A DNA stretch of 64,000 nucleotides from the NCBI GenBank assembly GCA_025149285.1, contig CP102274.1, positions 2,185,501-2,249,500 on the forward strand, given 5' to 3'. The notes beneath the pieces were generated by a model, which was not told the origin of the DNA, ran no database searches, and saw nothing but the letters and a program-made list of their open reading frames with translations. This document shows, piece by piece, positions 33,231-40,894 of the stretch. How positions within the stretch are numbered: the stretch's first letter is position 1; every line of letters begins with the position of its first letter. The translations under genes and the position numbers were made by a program. The stretch comes from Hungatella hathewayi (GTDB taxonomy: Bacteria > Bacillota > Clostridia > Lachnospirales > Lachnospiraceae).

Positions 33231-33581
33231 ATGAATTTGTTTGGGAAGAAAAAGAAAGAAGAAACGGCAGGCTGCTGCTGTGGCGGAAACTGTACGCCTG
33301 AAACGATGGCACAGGCTGAGAATGCTAAAAACGAAGGAGCCTCTGTTAAGATACTGGGATCCGGCTGTGCAAAATGCAATCAGTTGGAAGAAGCGACGAG
33401 GGCAGCGCTTGAACAGTTAGGTATGGATACCGCCGTCGATCATGTGACTGATTTTTCACAGATAGCAGCCTATGGTGTCATGACAACACCTGCTTTGGTA
33501 GTGGATGGGAAAGTGGTATCGATGGGAAAGGTCCTTAAAACTGAGGAAGTTAAAAAAATACTTCAGAAGATGAGGGGGTAG
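33231..33581 (+). CDS. Thioredoxin-fold small protein with CxxC
   Basis: 116 residues, ATG at 33231 behind AAAGGAG. A short Lys-rich start is followed by a cysteine cluster, CCCGGNCTPE (about 12-21). Then comes a TM0996/MTH895-type redox-active disulphide domain: ILGSGCAKCNQLEEATRAAL with CAKC as active site, cis-Pro in MTTPALVVDGK, and VLKTEEVKKIL. Probably reduces or delivers substrate to the ArsP-like permease, with which it is co-transcribed. The extra N-terminal Cys cluster resembles a metalloid-binding site (inference). Confidence 0.88.
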   Translation: MNLFGKKKKEETAGCCCGGNCTPETMAQAENAKNEGASVKILGSGCAKCNQLEEATRAALEQLGMDTAVDHVTDFSQIAAYGVMTTPALVVDGKVVSMGKVLKTEEVKKILQKMRG

Positions 33582-33883
33582 AGGACCCGACAGGGAAAGA
33601 CGATGATGAATTTGTATATGTGATACAGTGCATTAGTGAAAATATAGAGAAACTCAAGAAAAAGATTTATTTAAGAACAACGATACAATAAAGCAGGTGG
33701 CTGCCCAAGGGGATACTGGTTGAAACCGGTATCCTTTTTCTCTAGCAGGAGAAAAAAAGAAGGAGGCAGGGTTCTGGCCGGGAAAAGGTATCTGACATAA
33801 AACTCGAACAAATGTTCCTTTTTTGGCTTGCGCGATAGAGGCTGATCCGGTATAATAGAGTGAAGAGGTAAGGAGGCAGAGAG
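33582..33883. other. Gap between thioredoxin gene and GNAT gene
   Basis: No complete gene seen. The first 110 bases can be read as a 37-codon frame without a start, which is not supported. The terminator at 33711-33741 lies in it. Confidence 0.5.
33711..33741 (+). terminator. Terminator of the ArsR/ArsP/thioredoxin cassette
   Basis: GGATACTGGT (33711-33720) pairs with ACCGGTATCC (33725-33734), with one G-U, followed by TTTTTCTC. Confidence 0.9.
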
Positions 33884-34309
33884 ATGATTCGACTATTTGA
33901 ATTTCGGGATTTAGACAAGATTATGAACATATGGCTGGAGGGAAATCTGGAAGCTCATTCATTTATAGATGCAGAGTATTGGAATAAGAATTTCGATTCC
34001 GTAAAATCAGTATTGCCCAATGCGGAGGTATATGTATACGAGGAGGCAGGAGAAATTCTGGGATTCATCGGAATGGATGCGGAATACATAGCCGGGATTT
34101 TTGTAGCGGCAGGACATAAGGGACAGGGAATCGGCCATCAGCTGATTGAAGCGGTGAAAAAGAAGAAGAGGCTGACCCTGCATGTGTTTGAAAAGAATAC
34201 TGGGGCAATGGCCTTTTATCTGGCAGAGGGATTCAAGGTCCGGGAGCGAATGACAGAAAAAGAAACCGGAGAGAGGGAATGCCTGATGGTCTATGAGGAC
34301 GGACAATAA
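33884..34309 (+). CDS. GNAT family N-acetyltransferase
   Basis: 141 residues with ATG at 33884 behind AAGGAGG. The acetyl-CoA pyrophosphate loop is GIFVAAGHKGQGIGHQLIEA, matching the Q/RxxGxG/A motif, with preceding beta strands EAGEILGFIGMD and the C-terminal motif B NTGAMAFYLAEGFK. It resembles small stand-alone YjaB/YhhY-like acetyltransferases. The substrate is unknown. It is a separate transcript from the arsenic cassette and 63 bases before the DUF5131 gene. Confidence 0.9.
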   Translation: MIRLFEFRDLDKIMNIWLEGNLEAHSFIDAEYWNKNFDSVKSVLPNAEVYVYEEAGEILGFIGMDAEYIAGIFVAAGHKGQGIGHQLIEAVKKKKRLTLHVFEKNTGAMAFYLAEGFKVRERMTEKETGERECLMVYEDGQ

Positions 34310-34372
34310 GGGCTTGATGAAAGAGAAAAGGCGCTCCCGGCTTATTTGATGGAGGAAACCGGAGGTGGTGAT

Positions 34373-35095
34373 ATGGCAACCTGGAATCCATGGCACGGAT
34401 GTAAAAAAATCAGCCCGGGCTGTGCAAATTGTTATGTTTATCGGAGGGACGCTGAATTTGGTAAGGACAGCAGTATCGTGACCCGCACCTCCAGCTTTGA
34501 TATGCCAATCAAACGTAACCGCAAGGGGGAATACAAGCTGCAGCCGGATGGCGAGAGTGTGTATACCTGTATGACCTCTGATTTCTTTCTGGATGAGGCA
34601 GATGAATGGCGTGAGGAAGCATGGGATATCATTCGCAGGCGCAGCGATCTGCACTTTGTTATTATTACCAAACGCATACACCGGTTTGAGGTGGAATTAC
34701 CGGGGGACTGGGGAAGCGGATATGAGAATGTGACGATCTGCTGTACCTGTGAGAACCAGAATCGGGCTGATTACCGTCTTCCTCTGTTTCTGAATTTGCC
34801 GATCAAACATCGGACTGTGATTCACGAACCGATGCTGGAGCAGATTGATATCCGGAAGTATTTGACCACGGGGAAGATAGAAGGGGTTACCTGTGGAGGA
34901 GAGTCCGGGCCGGAGGCAAGAGTCTGTGACTTCGCCTGGATACTTGATTCCATGGAACAGTGTGTGGAATATGATGTACCTTTCTGGTTTAAGCAGACTG
35001 GGGCAAGGTTTAAGAAGGGGAATAAGGTGTATCTGATAGACCGGAAGGATCAGATGAGTCAGGCGCAGAAGGCAGGAGTAAATTATAGATTCTGA
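34373..35095 (+). CDS. DUF5131 (phage Gp37/Gp68-like) protein
   Basis: 240 residues. The ATG at 34373 is chosen because GGAGGTG lies upstream; 34346 is in frame but less well placed. The start MATWNPWHGCKKISPGCANCY has a CxxxxxxxCxxCY arrangement similar to a radical-SAM cluster site, and the rest has the SPL-like barrel features of DUF5131 (SDFFLDEADEWR, VIITKR, CGGESGPEAR). The family is common in phages and mobile elements and is thought to be an SAM/Fe-S enzyme of unknown reaction. Here it stands alone next to the immunity array. Confidence 0.85.
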   Translation: MATWNPWHGCKKISPGCANCYVYRRDAEFGKDSSIVTRTSSFDMPIKRNRKGEYKLQPDGESVYTCMTSDFFLDEADEWREEAWDIIRRRSDLHFVIITKRIHRFEVELPGDWGSGYENVTICCTCENQNRADYRLPLFLNLPIKHRTVIHEPMLEQIDIRKYLTTGKIEGVTCGGESGPEARVCDFAWILDSMEQCVEYDVPFWFKQTGARFKKGNKVYLIDRKDQMSQAQKAGVNYRF

Positions 35096-35344
35096 ATATT
35101 ATATTCAAGTGTTATTGTGGATGAAAAATTTGAGATATAAATATATCAAAAACGTGTGCATTTATTGAATAATTGATGTTAAGATATATAGGGGTATATC
35201 TTGAGGAAAAGACAGCCACAGGAGCGTGTTTGCATGGATGGTTGGCTGTCTGAATAAAAACTGAATGCCAGTGTAATTTGGAGGCATATTGTTTAGCAGA
35301 TTAAATATATTTCCTTAAATCGGAATTTTAAGGAGGCAATAAGT
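35096..35344. other. AT-rich spacer before the immunity array
   Basis: No gene seen. It ends in a partial copy of the array leader (AAATCGGAATTTTAAGGAGG, 35317-35336), the same motif that precedes three later genes. Confidence 0.6.
35317..35336 (+). repeat. Array leader repeat, copy 1 (partial)
   Basis: AAATCGGAATTTTAAGGAGG is the 3' half of the ~55-bp leader seen at 35757, 36553 and 36826. It carries the ribosome binding site for the Imm1-like gene. Confidence 0.65.
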
Positions 35345-35745
35345 ATGGATAACCTTGCCATTCATTTTCTTAATTATGATGAGCAATTGGTCACGCAAGA
35401 AGCAGTAAATAAATTGATTACAATATTCGTAACAATCAGATTTCAAATGCGTGGCTGGCTTTGGATGAATATGGTGAAGAGGACTTTCTCTCTGTGGATA
35501 TTGCGAATAGATGGGTGGCACTTGCCTTTAATACATGGGACGAGAATGGGATTGCTCATATGTATCAGCCAATTAATCAGAAGTATGAGGACTCCCAAGA
35601 GGATGCGCCTGTAAATATTGGAAGTCAAACGCCAGTTCTAAAGCGAAATGCGTTAGATAATTTAGACTTGGCAGCAGAATGTGTCCTGCATTTTGCCAAA
35701 ACCGGAGAGTTGTATCCAAATTTAAAGTGGGAAGAAGCAGAATAA
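35345..35745 (+). pseudogene. Imm1-like immunity protein, frameshifted
   Basis: Translation starts at ATG 35345 with an RBS in the leader repeat and reads MDNLAIHFLNYDEQLVTQEA in frame 2. The homologous continuation is in frame 1 from about 35413: NNQISNAWLALDEYGEEDFL, SVDIANRWVALAF, then LKRNALDNLDLAAECVLHF and GELYPNLKWEEAE. A single-base change near 35405-35413 would restore about 133 residues. The final F-x-x-G-x-x-P-x-x-x-W pattern is typical of the Imm1 family, whose members neutralise polymorphic nuclease toxins. No cognate toxin is nearby. The frameshift should be checked against reads. Confidence 0.7.
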
Positions 35746-35756
35746 AACATTCCCCA

Positions 35757-35820
35757 ACTTCCAGTTTATCGGAAAGCTGAACAGTGCAGCAAAATCGGAA
35801 TTTGATACAGAGATTGGAGG
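35757..35820 (+). repeat. Array leader repeat, copy 2
   Basis: Contains CCCCAACTTCCAGTTTATCG, then GAAAGCTGAACAGTGC and AAAATCGGAATTTG, ending in TTGGAGG, the RBS of the DUF6678-like gene. It aligns base by base with the copies at 36553 and 36826. Confidence 0.75.
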
Positions 35821-35830
35821 TGTGACGGAC

Positions 35831-36523
35831 ATGGAAACTGATGGAAAAACATTACCAGATATAAGTTTCAATGATATAGATTTTGGCAGTGGTATAAGAC
35901 AGAATGATGGTATGCTTTCTGTTCTCTGGCCTGATGGAGTATGCTTAAAATTACAAAAAGATTGGGCGTATTCATTAACTGTTGAGCGTGACGGATATAT
36001 ATTCACGCGTCAAAGATTCAAAAAGAAGGATAACCAGCTTTTGATTTGGGTAGAAAGACTGGCAAAGGATATTTCTAACGGAAGATATAAAACAAAGAAA
36101 ACCGAGAAAGAGATAATTCTGGATATCATCACCCAAAGAAATTTAGCAAGCTTTATGAACAACACAAAGTGGCGGGAGTTACGAACAGGGATGCTCAATG
36201 AAATGCCTTTTGTGCCCCCATACGAATATAAAACTCTTTTTGATGACAGTGACTACATTTCTGAAGATTATGTCCAACATCTTATAAAAAACGAAGGGCC
36301 AAGTTGCCTTTGTAGTTTGGATGAGGAAAGTTTTAACTTCTTAAATTACAAAGCGATTGAATGGTTAAAAGTCAGACCGTGCTTTTTTACGGAAGAAGGT
36401 GGGCAGTTGGTGAAAAAGAAAGTATGGTATGATTGCGAAAAGGAATTTACTGAAATCCTCAAAAAATATTCGATACCATTTGAACTGCAAAATGGTGTTT
36501 ATACCATTTATGGATATAAATAG
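35831..36523 (+). CDS. DUF6678-like immunity-type protein
   Basis: 230 residues; ATG at 35831 is 10 bases after GGAGG (a GTG at 35822 is too close). The N-terminal half (about 1-85) is a separate domain with DISFNDIDFGSGI and VLWPDGVCLKLQKDWAYSLT. The C-terminal part (about 90-230) has RNLASFMNNTKWRELRTGML, then NEMPFVPPYEYKTLFD and SLDEESFNFLNYKAIEWLKV, which fits DUF6678, a family found among orphan immunity genes. The two-domain layout is unusual. Intact; AT-rich compared with the flanking chromosome. Confidence 0.75.
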   Translation: METDGKTLPDISFNDIDFGSGIRQNDGMLSVLWPDGVCLKLQKDWAYSLTVERDGYIFTRQRFKKKDNQLLIWVERLAKDISNGRYKTKKTEKEIILDIITQRNLASFMNNTKWRELRTGMLNEMPFVPPYEYKTLFDDSDYISEDYVQHLIKNEGPSCLCSLDEESFNFLNYKAIEWLKVRPCFFTEEGGQLVKKKVWYDCEKEFTEILKKYSIPFELQNGVYTIYGYK

Positions 36524-36552
36524 TCTGCACTAAAAATAAAATTTGCAAAGCG

Positions 36553-36610
36553 ATAACGTCCCGTTGCTAGGGGAGTTGAACAGCGCGAAAAATCGGGAGT
36601 TGGAGGAAAG
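36553..36610 (+). repeat. Array leader repeat, copy 3
   Basis: Holds AACGTCCCGTTGCTAGGGGA, then GTTGAACAGCGCGAAAAATC and GGGAGTTGGAGG. It is collinear with copies 2 and 4. Confidence 0.75.
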
Positions 36611-36617
36611 AAGAATT

Positions 36618-36824
36618 ATGAGCAAATATAATTCCCTGTGGGAATATATTCAAAAAAACGGAGGTTCATCATTCAAAATGACATTTGAAGAAATACAGAA
36701 TATTGCCGGAATACCAATAGATCACTCTTTTCTGAAATATAAAAAAGAACTTACGGAATATGGATATGAAGTTGGAAAAATATCCATGAAAGAGCAGACG
36801 ATTATTTTTAATAAGGTAGACTGA
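36618..36824 (+). CDS. Small immunity-array protein (DUF7662-like)
   Basis: 68 residues. ATG at 36618 is preceded by GGAGGAAAG; the open frame upstream to 36543 is only the leader repeat. It begins MSKYNSLWEYIQKNG and continues FKMTFEEIQNIAGIPIDHSF and YGYEVGKISM, resembling the small DUF7662-type proteins found in polymorphic toxin arrays. The fold is predicted to be a short helix plus a beta hairpin. No catalytic motif. The cognate toxin is not in the window. Confidence 0.65.
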   Translation: MSKYNSLWEYIQKNGGSSFKMTFEEIQNIAGIPIDHSFLKYKKELTEYGYEVGKISMKEQTIIFNKVD

Positions 36825-36825
36825 T

Positions 36826-36882
36826 AACTTCCTGTTTGTTGGGGAGTTGAATCATACGAGAAATCGGAATTTTGGAAGGAAA
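36826..36882 (+). repeat. Array leader repeat, copy 4
   Basis: Holds AACTTCCTGTTTGTTGGGGA, then GTTGAATCATACGAGAAATC and GGAATTTTGGAAGG. It is about two-thirds identical by eye to copy 3. Confidence 0.75.
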
Positions 36883-36888
36883 AAGATA

Positions 36889-37374
36889 ATGGCAAAAGAA
36901 AAGGCTTCATTCAAAGAATTTCTATCAGCAGTTGCGCCAGAACACCAGGCGTTTGTCGAGAAACTTAATACCAAACTTATTGAACAGGGCTGTGTTCTTG
37001 TAATTAAGGAAGCAAAAAGCGGTTATGCTGCTTCATATCAACTAGAGAAGAAAACAGTAATGAATTGGGTGTTTCGCAAGTCTGGTATTTTGGCACGGAT
37101 TTACGGTGACAATGCTGGTAAGTATGAGGATACAATCGCTTCTCTGCCTGCTGATATGCAAAAGAAAATGATTACTTCTCGTGACTGCAAGAGACTAATT
37201 GACCCTAATGCTTGTAGCGATACCTGTGTTAAAGGTTTTATTTATGCCTTGAATGGCGTTACACACAAAAAATGTCGTAATGACGGAATGTTTTTCCTGC
37301 TGACAAATGAAACAGCGGAGCATATAGCTGAGTTGGTCTGTGCAGAGGTTAATGTGCGTAAGTCAGTTTTATAG
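36889..37374 (+). CDS. Immunity-array hypothetical protein, 161 residues
   Basis: ATG at 36889 with TTTGGAAGGAAAAAG upstream, again within the leader repeat. It begins MAKEKASFKEFLSAVAPEHQ. The C-terminal half holds five cysteines (SRDCKRLIDPNACSDTC, and HKKCRNDGMFFLLTNET), possibly a metal site. No signal peptide or membrane segment. It has the size and position of an immunity or stress-accessory protein, but no family was recognised with confidence. Confidence 0.65.
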   Translation: MAKEKASFKEFLSAVAPEHQAFVEKLNTKLIEQGCVLVIKEAKSGYAASYQLEKKTVMNWVFRKSGILARIYGDNAGKYEDTIASLPADMQKKMITSRDCKRLIDPNACSDTCVKGFIYALNGVTHKKCRNDGMFFLLTNETAEHIAELVCAEVNVRKSVL

Positions 37375-37423
37375 CATCAGAAAAATTAATTCTAATAAAT
37401 CTGAATTTATTTAGAGGTGTACA

Positions 37424-37834
37424 ATGAGCAATAAAGAGATTATAAAATACTTTTACGAGGTGGTCGTTTCAGAGAACATGCTTGATGAGCTTCCGCAATA
37501 TATTTCAGAAGATTGCGTGCAAAGGGACGGAAAAAACGAGATTTTTATCGGCATAGATGGAATGAAACAACACCTTATGTCTGTTAAAAATACGTATCCC
37601 GACTACACAATGGAGATTATCCGCCAGTTTGAAGACGGAGATACTGTTATTTCGGAATTTATTATGAGAGGAACGCATAAAGGCGAGTTTATTGGAATAA
37701 TGCCGATGAATAGGGTTATTGAAATGACTGGTGTAGATATTGATAAAATTGTGAACGGAAAAATCGTTGAACATGGTGGTGCGGTAAACACTTTTGATGC
37801 TTTTTGGGAAAACGGTTTGATTAAGCCAGTATAA
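37424..37834 (+). CDS. SnoaL-like (ester cyclase) protein
   Basis: 136 residues with ATG at 37424 behind GAGGTG. NTF2-like SnoaL fold: NKEIIKYFYEVVVSENMLDE, then YISEDCVQRDG, FIGIDGMKQHLMSVKNTYPD and GTHKGEFIGIMPMNRVIEMT. Such proteins either catalyse aldol-type cyclisations or simply bind small hydrophobic ligands. Here the catalytic Asp/His positions are only partly evident, so the role is uncertain. The leader repeat is absent before this gene, so it may not belong to the immunity array. Confidence 0.8.
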   Translation: MSNKEIIKYFYEVVVSENMLDELPQYISEDCVQRDGKNEIFIGIDGMKQHLMSVKNTYPDYTMEIIRQFEDGDTVISEFIMRGTHKGEFIGIMPMNRVIEMTGVDIDKIVNGKIVEHGGAVNTFDAFWENGLIKPV

Positions 37835-37873
37835 ATGAAAATTCAAATTTGTTGAGCTATGTATAAATATATA

Positions 37874-37921
37874 AGAAGCTGTCATAATGCTACATTCAGT
37901 TATTTATGACAACTTCTTTTC
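37874..37921 (+). terminator. Terminator after the SnoaL-like gene
   Basis: A 14-bp stem with one mismatch (37874-37887 with 37904-37917) is followed by TTTT. Confidence 0.75.
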
Positions 37922-37977
37922 TATTCCCATTCTGAATATTTCGAAATGGGTTATCATTAAAGGAGAAAGGTGGCAGA

Positions 37978-38297
37978 ATGACTTTTTTTGAAGAAGAGCT
38001 GAGGAAGCTCATGGAAAAGAGCTGCTATAATGATAAGGTGACTTTTTTCCCTTGATGTGTTATGTAAAGGCCGGGAGCTATATTCGGATGCGCACGGAGT
38101 TTGAAGGGGATGGAAGGTATCGTTATAATGGTATAAAAATGACGATGATCAATTATCGTAAAGCAGAGGTTGATTCGTCATCTGGAGTGAATTATGGCGT
38201 TTACGCCAAGGCCCTTTTGCGCCTTTTGGAAATCAGAATCACACACTCCAGACATTGCGAGGTTTGTACCAAATTATGTCGAGAAAAGGAGGGGTGA
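37978..38297 (+). pseudogene. Frameshifted small gene (MTFFEEELRKL-type)
   Basis: ATG at 37978 behind AAGG reads MTFFEEELRKLMEKSCYND and stops after 25 codons. The homologous continuation is in another frame from 38055 (CYVKAGSYIRMRTEFEGDGR, then IKMTMINYRKAEVD). The break falls at the T6C3 tract 38043-38051. A second frame change after about 38170 is suspected. Intact relatives with this start occur in clostridial mobile elements, with unknown function. Called a pseudogene unless the tract is a sequencing error. Confidence 0.65.
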
Positions 38298-38303
38298 CAT
38301 CGA

Positions 38304-38942
38304 ATGTTTGATAATGATAAGTTGTTATTTTCAGCAAATAATGAAATTGACCATGTAAAAGGTATTGTTAAAGTGTACGACAGTTATGTTGCTCAGAATG
38401 AGGTTGGAAAAGAAAAACAGCAATTTCAGCAGATTGCAAAAATAATGAAGGAGAGGACAGAGGAACGTTATATTAAACCGATAAAAATGTTTTTACATAA
38501 TTGTAAGGAGCATCCTGAACAATCAGGACTTATTGTTATGGGAATAAACTGTATTCTAATAGAACTTTATTTTGAAATGATTCATGGACTTGATAAATCG
38601 GATGAAGGTGGACATAAAGTACAAGACGCATACACTGCAATACTCCCATTGCTTGATCCCAGTATCACAGAAGAGGATGCAAAAAGATTTTACAAAGGGA
38701 TTCGTTGTAAAATAATTCATCAAGGGCAAACTGGTTTGTATACGGCAATTACTTATGCCGAGTTAATAGACAAAATTATTATTTTATGTGGTGAATACTA
38801 TCTATGTAATCCCAAAGTATTGTTTGAAGCGTTGACTTTACTGTATCATCAGTATTGGAAAGAATTGTCAGAAGGCAAAGACCCTATTCAAAAGCAAAAT
38901 TTTATCAAGAAATTTAAATACATATTGTACCACGATGATTGA
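38304..38942 (+). CDS. HEPN-like protein with RxxxxH
   Basis: 212 residues with ATG at 38304 behind AAGGAGGGG. All-helical. The second half contains TEEDAKRFYKGIRCKIIHQG, in which Arg134 and His139 fit the Rx4-6H motif of HEPN domains, the active site of many RNase toxins and defence proteins. The helix before it (about 75-100) carries a conserved-looking Glu and His. No partner antitoxin gene (MNT or similar) is adjacent; the upstream neighbour is a pseudogene. It may be an RNase or a non-catalytic binding protein. It is placed in the accessory region at the end of the immunity genes. Confidence 0.65.
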   Translation: MFDNDKLLFSANNEIDHVKGIVKVYDSYVAQNEVGKEKQQFQQIAKIMKERTEERYIKPIKMFLHNCKEHPEQSGLIVMGINCILIELYFEMIHGLDKSDEGGHKVQDAYTAILPLLDPSITEEDAKRFYKGIRCKIIHQGQTGLYTAITYAELIDKIIILCGEYYLCNPKVLFEALTLLYHQYWKELSEGKDPIQKQNFIKKFKYILYHDD

Positions 38943-39354
38943 TGGATTTTTATTAAGGTTCAATTATGCTTTGTAGTAAATTTCTTTGTTTTTTAAATAC
39001 GCTGGGAGATTTGTATAGAGTTGCGCTGGAAATAGTAGATAACAAAAACAAAACTAAGTGCATAATAGTCAGTAAAGAGAGCCCCAGTTTTACAGCTCCT
39101 ATATCGGGGTGACGCCATGATGCTGTATTAGGAAAAATCATAATATAGGAATTGCGCTAAATATTATATAGCATGTGCAGCAATGCGGGAGCAAGAAAAT
39201 AATTGAGAAAGTAAAAAAAGATAGAGATATTAATATTTCTGTCAAGGTCCGACCATGTCTTTCGGGAGTCTTTTTCACACACTTCATAAATGTTGAGGCC
39301 TGTATGGAATTGTACTGGAAATAGATTAAGCTAAAGAATAAAGATTCAAAGGAG
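38943..39354. other. Decayed region with two similar segments
   Basis: No intact gene. On the minus strand, peptides IYYFQRNSIQIS (near 39030) and LIYFQYNSIQAS (near 39320) resemble each other, suggesting two degraded copies of one small membrane-protein gene. Short hydrophobic frames remain on the minus strand but have no supported starts. Confidence 0.45.
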
Positions 39355-39828
39355 ACCAGATGATGCACTGCGGATCGGAGAGGTCGATTTAGTATTTAAC
39401 GATCACAGGCGTGCCTTTTCAGAATTGTAAGAGAACTTTTTAGTTTTAACCGCATATACCTACATCGAGGTGGCAGGACAGGGCCTTTTCAGCCACTTGA
39501 AGAGTGTAACCATGGAGGAACTTCGCCGGATTCCATGTATACTGACTTCCTCAAAAGATCAATAGGAGAATGAGCAGGAATACTATCAGAACACGTTGGA
39601 GTATGGTGGTGATTTTCTATTTGCGGAAAGTCTGGAGGAAGGACGTGTGATGGTGGCCGCTAACCGCGGATGTCTGCCGCAGGCAGGTTCCACGATTCAC
39701 CGTATCCGCTAATTCACAATGGGAGTCAAATTACACGCAATTACTGCACTTTCTGGAAAAGGAAAAAACAAATGAATATCTGCAGACCTTCGCTGAATTG
39801 CAGAAAGAAGCGTTTGCAAAAACGTAAT
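39355..39828 (+). pseudogene. LysR regulator remnant
   Basis: Peptides typical of a LysR effector domain occur in order but in shifting frames with stops: DDALRIGEVDLVFNDHRRAF, FLVLTAYTYIEVAGQGLFSH, LKSVTMEELRRIPCIL, LEYGGDFLFAESLEEGRVMV and SQITRNYCTFWKRKK. The N-terminal DNA-binding part is missing. It differs from the intact LysR at 26462. At least two internal stops (near 39430 and 39562) and a frame change near 39705 mark it as dead. Confidence 0.8.
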
Positions 39829-39838
39829 ACATATCGGG

Positions 39839-39873
39839 CTGCTTCTTTATGAAATGAAAGAGGCAGTTTTTTT
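39839..39873 (+). terminator. Terminator after the LysR remnant
   Basis: CTGCTTCTTT (39839-39848) pairs with AAAGAGGCAG (39857-39866), with one G-U, followed by TTTTTTT. Confidence 0.8.
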
Positions 39874-40185
39874 ATGCCCTTCAACCAAATGACTGAATCA
39901 ATTTTCGGATAAGACTATCTTATTAAAAGACCATGATAAATCAGATTGTTTCTTGTTTTCATACTTTTTATAATAACAAGAAAAGGAAAGGAGCAGGTAA
40001 TTTCCGTAGCTTCATACCGCATTATACAGCGCAGGCTTATGAAGAAAACAAGAAACTGATAGTACGGCTTAGATGGCTGCCAGAGAAAAAGAATGCCATT
40101 GAGGCAGCTTTCTCTTACATGGACTTTGGGCAAATAAATGTACATTGTGCCGATACCAGTTTCACGCAAAGAAAGCCCCCTCCGG
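39874..40185. other. Gene-free stretch before the reductase remnant
   Basis: One open frame (39933-40241) has no RBS and runs through the aldo/keto reductase remnant in the wrong frame, so it is not accepted. Nothing else seen. Confidence 0.5.
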
Positions 40186-40302
40186 GAGAATGCGGGGGCT
40201 GTCGAGGTGAACCTGACAACAGAGAAAATAGCAGATATTAATGAGAAACTTGGTCAAATGGAGATATTCAGTATGTTTGGCGGATCACCAGTTAAAAAAT
40301 AG
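40186..40302 (+). pseudogene. Aldo/keto reductase C-terminal remnant
   Basis: Reads ENAGAVEVNLTTEKIADINE, then KLGQMEIFSMFGGSPVKK and a TAG at 40300. This is the typical C-terminal end of an aldo/keto reductase (about the last 38 of 280-330 residues). No upstream part is present, so it is a deletion remnant. Confidence 0.75.
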
Positions 40303-40316
40303 GGGGACTTACAGAT

Positions 40317-40894
40317 TAAAAAAAGTGCTGTTATTAACCGGAACAGGCCGCTGTGAAGATTATGAATGAAGCCAGGTTTGATGCGCTTGCATATGAGATG
40401 GATCTCTTTTCCCGCAGCTCAATCTGCAGTTTAATTGTGGAGGCGCAAACGTACGGTAAGATAGTCATGCTGGCGATGCCCCCACAGAAGAACTTCTGTC
40501 ACTGAATATCCTGCAGCAGGGGAACATCCGGGATACGTTGCACGCCTATCAGCCGGCAAAACGCTGTAATGAAAATCGTGTCATGGCTGAGGTTGTAAAG
40601 TGGGGAAAGCGTGAAGCACGCATTAATGATATTGCACCAGGCATCATCGTCACACCATTGGCGATTGATGAGTTTAACGGACTCCGCGGCAAATTTTACA
40701 AAAGCATGTTTGCAAAATGTCCTCTAGCACGTCCAGGTACAGCGGATGAGGCTGCCAATGCGGCGGAACTTTTGATGAGCTATAAAGGAGCATCTATTAC
40801 CGGCGCTACATTCCTTATTGATGACGGCGCGACTTCCAACTATTATTACGGCCCCCCTAGGCCCCAGGAAGAAAGCTCAAATCAAAGTGTCTGA
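40317..40894 (+). pseudogene. Short-chain dehydrogenase remnant
   Basis: It starts with the Rossmann strand KVLLLTGTG at about 40319, which quickly meets a stop. After about 200 bases of scrambled sequence it resumes as an open frame, RINDIAPGIIVTPLAIDEFN, then ARPGTADEAANAAELLM and ITGATFLIDDGATSNYYYG (40640-40857), the C-terminal half of an SDR. The catalytic region reads HAYQPAKR with scars. The active-site Ser and the middle domain are lost. The last bases overlap the 3' end of the MerR gene on the other strand. Confidence 0.85.

Noticed and set aside
33584..33691. 37-codon frame after the thioredoxin gene
   Set aside because: No start codon or RBS; only an open stretch.
39933..40241. 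102-codon open frame as a gene
   Set aside because: No RBS, no recognisable protein, and it overlaps the aldo/keto reductase remnant in another frame.
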